In this document: positions 59,475-64,000 of the stretch, piece after piece | Position numbering within the stretch: position 1 is the first letter of the stretch | Layout: each line of letters begins with the position of its first letter | Assembly: GCA_002403095.1 (NCBI GenBank) | Contig: DHHC01000011.1 | Location: 11,343-75,342 of the forward strand | DNA: 64,000 nucleotides | Source: Leptolinea sp. UBA4782 | Lineage (GTDB): Bacteria; Chloroflexota; Anaerolineae; Anaerolineales; Anaerolineaceae | Reading direction: 5' to 3' | Program-made: the position numbers and the translations under genes | The notes under the pieces: generated by a model | Database searches by the model: none | What the model was told of the DNA's origin: nothing | The model's input: the letters and a program-made list of their open reading frames with translations, nothing else

Positions 59475-60266
59475 CTATAATCCAGCCAGTAACGCCAGCG
59501 AACTGGCTGCAGCTTCTTCAGAAGGGATGGTCGGTTCATATTCAAAGCCGATGTACCCCTGGTAGTTGGCGTCCTTTAGGGCTTTGAAGATATTGCGGTA
59601 ATTCAATTCCCCAGTCCCAGGCTGATGCCTGCCAGGCACATCTGCAACGTGAATGTGCCCGATCACATCCAGGTTTGAAGTCAGTTTCTGGATGATGTTG
59701 CCTTCCATGACCTGCAGGTGGTAAATGTCAAATAAAAGTCGGATGTTAGGGCTTTCGACTGCCCGGACCAGGTCAAATCCAATGGCGGAGCCGTTCAGGT
59801 AGTAACCTGGATGATCGACCAGGACATTTAATGGTTCCAAAACCAGGGTAACACCTGCTTTTTCCGCCAGGGGCGCCAGCATTTTCAATCCATCCAGCAC
59901 ACTGTGATATTTTGCGTCATCGCTCAACTCCGGGAACTGGAAACGAACTGAACGGTCATCTCCCAGTTCATCCGAAAGCAGGAAGAGCGAGGTCACACCC
60001 ATTTCAACTGCTTTCTCCAGGCTCTTCTTGATGCCGGACACAAAATTCGCCCGGTGGTCAGGGTGAATAAGCGTACCTCCCAGGTTGGACTGGAAGGTGG
60101 CGATCTTGATGCCTGCTTTTTGGGCTGCCAGTTTTACAGCAGGCATGTCCTTGTTATCCCAGTTCCAGAATTCAACAGCATCAAATCCCTGCCGGGCAGC
60201 TTTTTCAAACCGCTCAAGGAAGGGAACCTCTGTGTAAATCATTTCGATACATACAGATGTTTTCAT
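59475..60266 (-). CDS. Hydroxypyruvate-isomerase-like TIM-barrel protein (Hyi/OtnI type)
   Basis: A 263-residue AP-endonuclease-2 fold isomerase. VEFWNWDNKD near 30 marks the Hyi group, and metal residues lie in LEPLNVLVDHPGYYL (Glu), LLFDIYHLQ (Asp), GHIHVADVPGRHQPG (His) and GFEYEP (Glu). Family members isomerise hydroxypyruvate or 2-oxo-tetronates. In this operon it probably handles an intermediate between the kinase and the E1/E2 complex, but the substrate cannot be read from sequence. Confidence 0.82.
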   Translation of the reverse strand: MKTSVCIEMIYTEVPFLERFEKAARQGFDAVEFWNWDNKDMPAVKLAAQKAGIKIATFQSNLGGTLIHPDHRANFVSGIKKSLEKAVEMGVTSLFLLSDELGDDRSVRFQFPELSDDAKYHSVLDGLKMLAPLAEKAGVTLVLEPLNVLVDHPGYYLNGSAIGFDLVRAVESPNIRLLFDIYHLQVMEGNIIQKLTSNLDVIGHIHVADVPGRHQPGTGELNYRNIFKALKDANYQGYIGFEYEPTIPSEEAAASSLALLAGL

Positions 60267-60282
60267 ACTCTTACCAATCCTT

Positions 60283-61383
60283 TCATCGTGTCAGAATGTC
60301 GGGCTCATGCCAGGTTTTGTCGCCTGCCTGCACGGGCAAGACCGGCCAGTCACTCCCAACCGAGATGATCTCGGCACCTTTATCCTGGGTGAACAGGCTC
60401 AATTCCTCCGTCTTTACCCCGGGTATGGTTTGCAGCCAATCGTAAGCCTGGTTGTAACCCGCCAGTGCATCCGGGTGGGAAGCCCAGTTATCGTAACAGG
60501 TTTCATAGCCGCATGGAAAGCCCTGCACATGGCCTTTCCACTCATCACCCCAGCCCAGCTGGTTATAGGCTTCCTTCATTTTTTCTCCTAAAACCGTAAA
60601 AGGAATACCCGGTTCAAGGTAAGAAAGCAGCATGGCATTCAAAGTGCTCACCACCCTGAAGCGGTGGTGCAGCTCTTCGGGAATCTGGCCAAAATGCACC
60701 ATGCGGGTCACGTTGGCGTGGAATCCATATTTATGCCCGGCTACATGCATCAGCACCAGTTTATCTACGGGCTTTTCAGTTGGCAGGCAATGGCGAAATT
60801 TGTATAACCGCTCATCACTGCCCACCAGCATGACGCTGGCGTAGAACCCCTGGCTGAAGAACTCACCCATCAGCATGCCGGCAATCTTACGCTCGCTGTC
60901 CCCCGGCTGGATATCGCGACACACTTTCTGAAAGGCAGCATCGCTCTCAGCCCCGACCTTGCGGGCGACGGCAATATCAAATTCGGTCAAGGGGAAATGC
61001 ACCCCCGCCCAGAAGGGTTCATCCAGGTATTCACACCCCGGAGTGGGCGTGTCGCTGCCGATATGCATGCCCCTGGTCAACATATCCAGAATCTCCAGCC
61101 GGTTCTCAAACCAGGTATGGCTGAAAAGGGCAATTCCCAGACCGGCAACCTCTTCTTCCAGCATGCGGGCGCCGTCCATAACAGCCGCCAGCAGGTATTT
61201 TCCTTTACGGGTGATCAGCAGCGAAGATGAACCGGTCGGATGGTTGAGGAAAATGCGGTTATCCCCGCCCGTCAGCCAGGAAAAATTTGCCCGGCGGGTG
61301 ATATACACCCCATCCAGCTTGCGCGCTTCCAGCCTGTCCCACAGGCGGCTCAGCTTCAGGTCGTAATCGGTCTGCCTGTCCAT
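60283..61383 (-). CDS. M24-fold (creatinase/aminopeptidase P-like) protein lacking metal ligands
   Basis: A 366-residue protein. The N-terminal creatinase-like domain (1-140) starts with YITRRANFSWLTGGDNRIFL, and a pita-bread domain follows. In active M24 peptidases two aspartates lie in the LID...SD/AD pattern; here that segment is LVLMHVAGHKYGFHANVTRM, with His and Asn in their place. The late Glu motifs are not recognisable, and GHVQGFPCGYE replaces the usual His motif. It may be a metal-free hydrolase like creatinase, or a non-catalytic protein. It is embedded in the sugar/aco operon. Confidence 0.72.
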   Translation of the reverse strand: MDRQTDYDLKLSRLWDRLEARKLDGVYITRRANFSWLTGGDNRIFLNHPTGSSSLLITRKGKYLLAAVMDGARMLEEEVAGLGIALFSHTWFENRLEILDMLTRGMHIGSDTPTPGCEYLDEPFWAGVHFPLTEFDIAVARKVGAESDAAFQKVCRDIQPGDSERKIAGMLMGEFFSQGFYASVMLVGSDERLYKFRHCLPTEKPVDKLVLMHVAGHKYGFHANVTRMVHFGQIPEELHHRFRVVSTLNAMLLSYLEPGIPFTVLGEKMKEAYNQLGWGDEWKGHVQGFPCGYETCYDNWASHPDALAGYNQAYDWLQTIPGVKTEELSLFTQDKGAEIISVGSDWPVLPVQAGDKTWHEPDILTR

Positions 61384-61394
61384 CGCCTTACCGC

Positions 61395-62417
61395 TCAGGG
61401 GTGAACCACGATCTTGAGCGCCTGCCGGTTGGCCAGCAGCTCAAGCCCTTTGTGAATTTCTGTCAGCGGGATGGAGTGCGAGATCAACCCATCCAGGTCA
61501 AGCACCCGGCTTTCCAGCACTTTGACCGCAGCCGGGAAAGTGGCATTTGCCAGCCAGGCACCCAGCACCTGCAATTCTTTGAAAGTCAGCTGGCTCTGCG
61601 GGAAGGTTGCGGTTGCCTGGGTATTCACGCCAAACACCGCCACCTTGCCGCCTTTGCGGGTAATGTCTATCGCGGTTGCCAGCCCGGAGCCGGCAGCATC
61701 AACAGCAACATCAACTCCGATGCCGGTATGGTTAAGCACAAACTGCTTCAGGTCCTGCTTGGAGGGATCCACCACCAGGTCAAAGCCCATTTTGCGGGTG
61801 TAATCCAGGCGGTAGGGCGACATATCGACGATGATGATCTTGCCTGCCCCGGCTGCCTTGAACATCTGGGCATACAGTTGCCCGATCGGCCCAGCCCCAA
61901 TAATAGCTGCGCTCTCGCCCGGCTGCAGCTTTACCTTGTTAGTGCCGTTGACCACATCAGCCAGCATTTCCGCGAAAGCACCATGATCAACCGGCACACT
62001 GTCATCCACTTTGAAGGCCAGCTTGCTGGATACCACGTTGTACTTGCAAAAGGCGCCATCCAGATCGATCCCGATTGCCCCGACATGTTCGCACAGGTTG
62101 GGCAGGTGATTCTGGCAGTAATAGCACACCCCGCAGTAATCATTCGGGTTGACCACCACCCGGTCGCCAACCTTGATGTGGGTAACTGACCCGCCTACTT
62201 CAACGATGCGGCCAACATATTCATGCCCCAAGATGGTGTTCGGCGTAGCGATGTATCCCGGCGGAACGGACACAATATGTACATCTGTACCGCAAATCCC
62301 TACCGCTTCGACTTCGATCTTTACCTGGTCCGGACGGGTGATCTTTGGTACCGGTACATCTTTCAGAGTCAGCTTTCCCACCCCTTCAAATACTGCTGCA
62401 AGCATGGTCTCACTCAT
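61395..62417 (-). CDS. Zinc-dependent MDR dehydrogenase (sorbitol/threonine dehydrogenase-like)
   Basis: A 340-residue medium-chain dehydrogenase. The catalytic zinc region is GICGTDVHIV and LGHEYVG; the structural zinc cysteines lie in DYCGVCYYCQNHLPNLC. The cofactor fold is AAIIGAGPIGQLYAQMF with acidic IIVDMSPYR, pointing to NAD. It is only distantly similar to the second MDR enzyme at the operon end. It lies between rbsD and the M24-like gene and probably oxidises a sugar alcohol or sugar hydroxyl. Confidence 0.88.
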   Translation of the reverse strand: MSETMLAAVFEGVGKLTLKDVPVPKITRPDQVKIEVEAVGICGTDVHIVSVPPGYIATPNTILGHEYVGRIVEVGGSVTHIKVGDRVVVNPNDYCGVCYYCQNHLPNLCEHVGAIGIDLDGAFCKYNVVSSKLAFKVDDSVPVDHGAFAEMLADVVNGTNKVKLQPGESAAIIGAGPIGQLYAQMFKAAGAGKIIIVDMSPYRLDYTRKMGFDLVVDPSKQDLKQFVLNHTGIGVDVAVDAAGSGLATAIDITRKGGKVAVFGVNTQATATFPQSQLTFKELQVLGAWLANATFPAAVKVLESRVLDLDGLISHSIPLTEIHKGLELLANRQALKIVVHP

Positions 62418-62439
62418 AAGGAATTCCTTTCTCTACCTG

Positions 62440-62835
62440 TCAGAATACAACTCCTGAAACCAGGATAACATTGGCGAACGGGGTAAATTCACCCGTGCGC
62501 ACCACCGCCCTGGCATCAGCAGACAACTTTTTTAATTCTTCATGACTGATTTCAACAATCGGCGTGTCCTTAAATAGTTCCCGCAGCCGGCTTCCAACCT
62601 GCGGGCTGACCTCGAAAGTCTCGCGGGCGATCAGCACCTTGTCCAGCTTGAGCTCGAGCAGGATGGTCTCAAGGGTATCAAAAAAGCCTGGCACTCCCTG
62701 TTTAACTGCCAGGTCGATCCGCCTGATACCGTCTGGGATAGGAAGTCCGGCATCCCCGATCACCAACATATCGTTATGCCCCATCCCTGCAACCACACAA
62801 GAAATATCCTGGTTCAATATCCCGATCTTCTTCAA
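62440..62835 (-). CDS. rbsD: RbsD/FucU-type sugar mutarotase (D-ribose pyranase)
   Basis: A 131-residue protein with GMGHNDMLVIGDAGLPIP near 17-34, containing the catalytic His and Asp of RbsD, and a final FANVILVSGVVF. RbsD converts beta-pyranose to beta-furanose forms of ribose so the kinase can use them. It lies 35 bp after the ribokinase gene on the same strand. The link fits supply of a furanose sugar to the kinase. Confidence 0.9.
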   Translation of the reverse strand: MKKIGILNQDISCVVAGMGHNDMLVIGDAGLPIPDGIRRIDLAVKQGVPGFFDTLETILLELKLDKVLIARETFEVSPQVGSRLRELFKDTPIVEISHEELKKLSADARAVVRTGEFTPFANVILVSGVVF

Positions 62836-62870
62836 TCCCGGACTCCTTTCCTACTTTATTATCACCAGGT

Positions 62871-63785
62871 TCATTGCCTGGCATACAAGGCATCCACCTC
62901 TTCTGCGGCAGGTATCGATGTTTGGGCGCCAAAGCGGGTTACCGCGATGGCGCCTGCGCAGTTGGCATAGCAGACAGCATCTTCAAGAGAGAATTTTCGC
63001 ACCATGGCGGCGGCAAACGCACCAATAAAGGTATCGCCGGCAGCTGTCGTGTCAACCGGGTTAACTTTCACCCCGGGTATGTGCTGTATTCCGTGTGGAT
63101 TTGCCAGCAGGGCACCCTTTGCGCCGAGGGTCACAATCACATTTTGTATGCCCATATCCAGCAGAACACGGCAGGCTTGTTGTGCGCTGTCCATATCGGC
63201 AACGTGCACACCGCTGAACTTCTCAGCTTCGGTTTCATTGGGGACAAAAAAATCGACCATTGCCAGGAATTCTGGGGCAATCGGTCGGTAAGGAGCGGGA
63301 TTCAAGATTAATTTGCCTTCAAAAGAATGCATCCGTTTGATCAAAGCCTGTATCACTGGCATGGGAAGCTCAAATTGGGTCAGCACAAACCTGGCATTTT
63401 TCAATACCCCGTCTGCTGCGTCCAGGTCAATTTCAGTCACCTGCCCGTTGGCTCCGGGTGATATCACGATACTGTTCTCGCCCCGGCTGTCAACCAGGAT
63501 CACCGCGGTACCTGTGGCAGCAGTATCCCTGCTGACATAAGCGGTATCTACATGGGCATGGTTCAGGCTTTCCAGCAGCCGGGTGCCGAAGGCATCATTC
63601 CCCACCCTGCCAACCATTGCCGCTTTACCCGCGATCCTTCCGGCTGCCACCGCCTGGTTTGCCCCTTTTCCGCCGCAAATGGTCTGCAGATCGCCCCCCG
63701 GGATGGTTTCCCCCGGCAGCGGCATGTCATTCACCTGCACTACCAGGTCCATGTTCAGGCTGCCGACTATCACAATTTCATGCAT
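62871..63785 (-). CDS. rbsK: Ribokinase
   Basis: A 304-residue PfkB kinase. It begins EIVIVGSLNMDLVVQVNDMP, has the substrate motif GGKGANQAVAAGRIAG near 37-52, and the catalytic DTTAAGDTFIGAFAAAM near 242 with the base Asp. NPAPYRPI and NETEAEKFSG are ribokinase-like. It phosphorylates ribose or a related sugar. It is the first gene of the operon, directly behind a strong promoter with a LacI-type operator. Confidence 0.92.
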   Translation of the reverse strand: MHEIVIVGSLNMDLVVQVNDMPLPGETIPGGDLQTICGGKGANQAVAAGRIAGKAAMVGRVGNDAFGTRLLESLNHAHVDTAYVSRDTAATGTAVILVDSRGENSIVISPGANGQVTEIDLDAADGVLKNARFVLTQFELPMPVIQALIKRMHSFEGKLILNPAPYRPIAPEFLAMVDFFVPNETEAEKFSGVHVADMDSAQQACRVLLDMGIQNVIVTLGAKGALLANPHGIQHIPGVKVNPVDTTAAGDTFIGAFAAAMVRKFSLEDAVCYANCAGAIAVTRFGAQTSIPAAEEVDALYARQ

Positions 63786-63918
63786 CAGTTCCGCCTCCCA
63801 AAGGATATCCCTGCTGGTTTCTATGTCCCCAGGTTCAAAAACTGTCCGAGTGGATGGATATTAAGCTTTCCTTGAAAAGTGCCGTGATGACAATCATCAA
63901 CGCCGTAAGCTAGTGTGC
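63786..63918 (-). other. Leader of the rbsK operon
   Basis: About 133 bp of transcribed leader between the operator and rbsK. It contains no ORF of note and no strong stem-loop that I can see. Ribosome site GGAGGCGG lies about 8 nt before the ATG at 63785. Confidence 0.5.
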
Positions 63919-63930
63919 GTAAACGTTTAC
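63919..63930 (-). promoter_or_regulatory. LacI/RbsR-type operator
   Basis: GTAAACGTTTAC is a perfect 12-bp palindrome with the central CG typical of LacI-family operators. It lies 2 bp downstream of the -10 element and covers the predicted start point. Its regulator is not identified; the only LacI protein in the window (21796-22830) has a different site at its own promoter. Confidence 0.75.
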
Positions 63931-63932
63931 TT

Positions 63933-63961
63933 ATTATAGCACGCCTGTTTTGCAAAGTCAA
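63933..63961 (-). promoter_or_regulatory. Promoter of the rbsK-aco operon
   Basis: Minus-strand TTGACT (63961-63956), 17-bp spacer, perfect TATAAT (63938-63933). The start point should be near 63926, giving a leader of about 140 nt before rbsK. Confidence 0.78.
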
Positions 63962-64000
63962 TAACCAGCCACACAATCGTTACAGTCACAAATTCCCATA

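Noticed and set aside
1..64000. CRISPR arrays, transposons, prophage genes, tRNA or rRNA genes
   Set aside because: No regularly spaced repeats beyond the MraZ boxes, no transposase or integrase sequence, and no gap large or structured enough for stable RNA genes was seen.

Overview
The window is a gene-dense bacterial chromosome segment of roughly balanced base composition. About 60 protein genes lie on both strands, and the longest gene-free gap is about 220 bp (23420-23640). There are no tRNAs, rRNAs, transposases, phage genes or CRISPR arrays. The complete division and cell-wall (dcw) cluster led by mraZ, together with the style of the accessory genes, suggests a Chloroflexota bacterium of the Anaerolineae type. 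That assignment is inferred from familiarity with the families; no search was run.

Left part (1-14.9 kb), mostly housekeeping: the start of a methyltransferase, a PatB/MalY lyase with a YdcF-like protein, a cold-shock protein, a cytosolic trypsin-fold protease, a YifB/ComM ATPase, a KdpD/KdpE-like two-component system placed directly before a KimA-like potassium permease, ClpB, an acyl-ACP thioesterase, ArfB and an MFS exporter.

Sugar operon (14.9-22.9 kb, minus strand): lacI, binding protein, two ABC permeases, an (alpha/alpha)6-barrel glycosidase and a TreS-type GH13 enzyme. A near-consensus promoter and an 18-bp palindrome precede lacI and could control the whole unit. The ABC ATPase is missing. 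A half-size EamA transporter follows.

Dcw cluster (23.5-41.3 kb, plus strand): mraZ, rsmH, ftsL-like, ftsI, murF, mraY, murD, ftsW, murG, a CvpA-like membrane protein, murC, an unrecognised 59-residue ORF, murB, ddl, ftsQ, ftsA, ftsZ. Most junctions overlap. A TTGCAT-17-TATACT promoter is followed by four 10-bp-spaced GTGG/GTGT boxes, the expected MraZ autoregulatory array. murE is absent. A series of stem-loops closes the cluster after ftsZ.

Middle right (41.3-53.2 kb): a Cof-type HAD phosphatase. Then a minus-strand operon of a FadR-type regulator, an alkyl-DHAP-synthase-like flavoprotein, a GlpD-type glycerol-3-phosphate dehydrogenase and an FGGY kinase, preceded by a site resembling the enterobacterial FadR operator at the predicted transcription start. 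Next come a class II aldolase, an OmpR-type two-component system, a degenerate PfkB-like protein, a TIGR04076 protein and an iron-type alcohol dehydrogenase.

Right end (53.3-64 kb, minus strand): an apparent 11-gene catabolic operon with ribokinase, RbsD, a sorbitol/threonine-type dehydrogenase, an M24-fold protein lacking metal ligands, a hydroxypyruvate-isomerase-like protein, AcoA, AcoB, AcoX, AcoC, an SDR and a second zinc dehydrogenase. It begins at a near-consensus promoter with a LacI-family type palindrome (GTAAACGTTTAC) at the start point. It joins pentose-type kinase chemistry to a thiamine-dependent acetoin-dehydrogenase-like complex. This operon and the FadR-linked operon are the best candidates for undescribed systems here.
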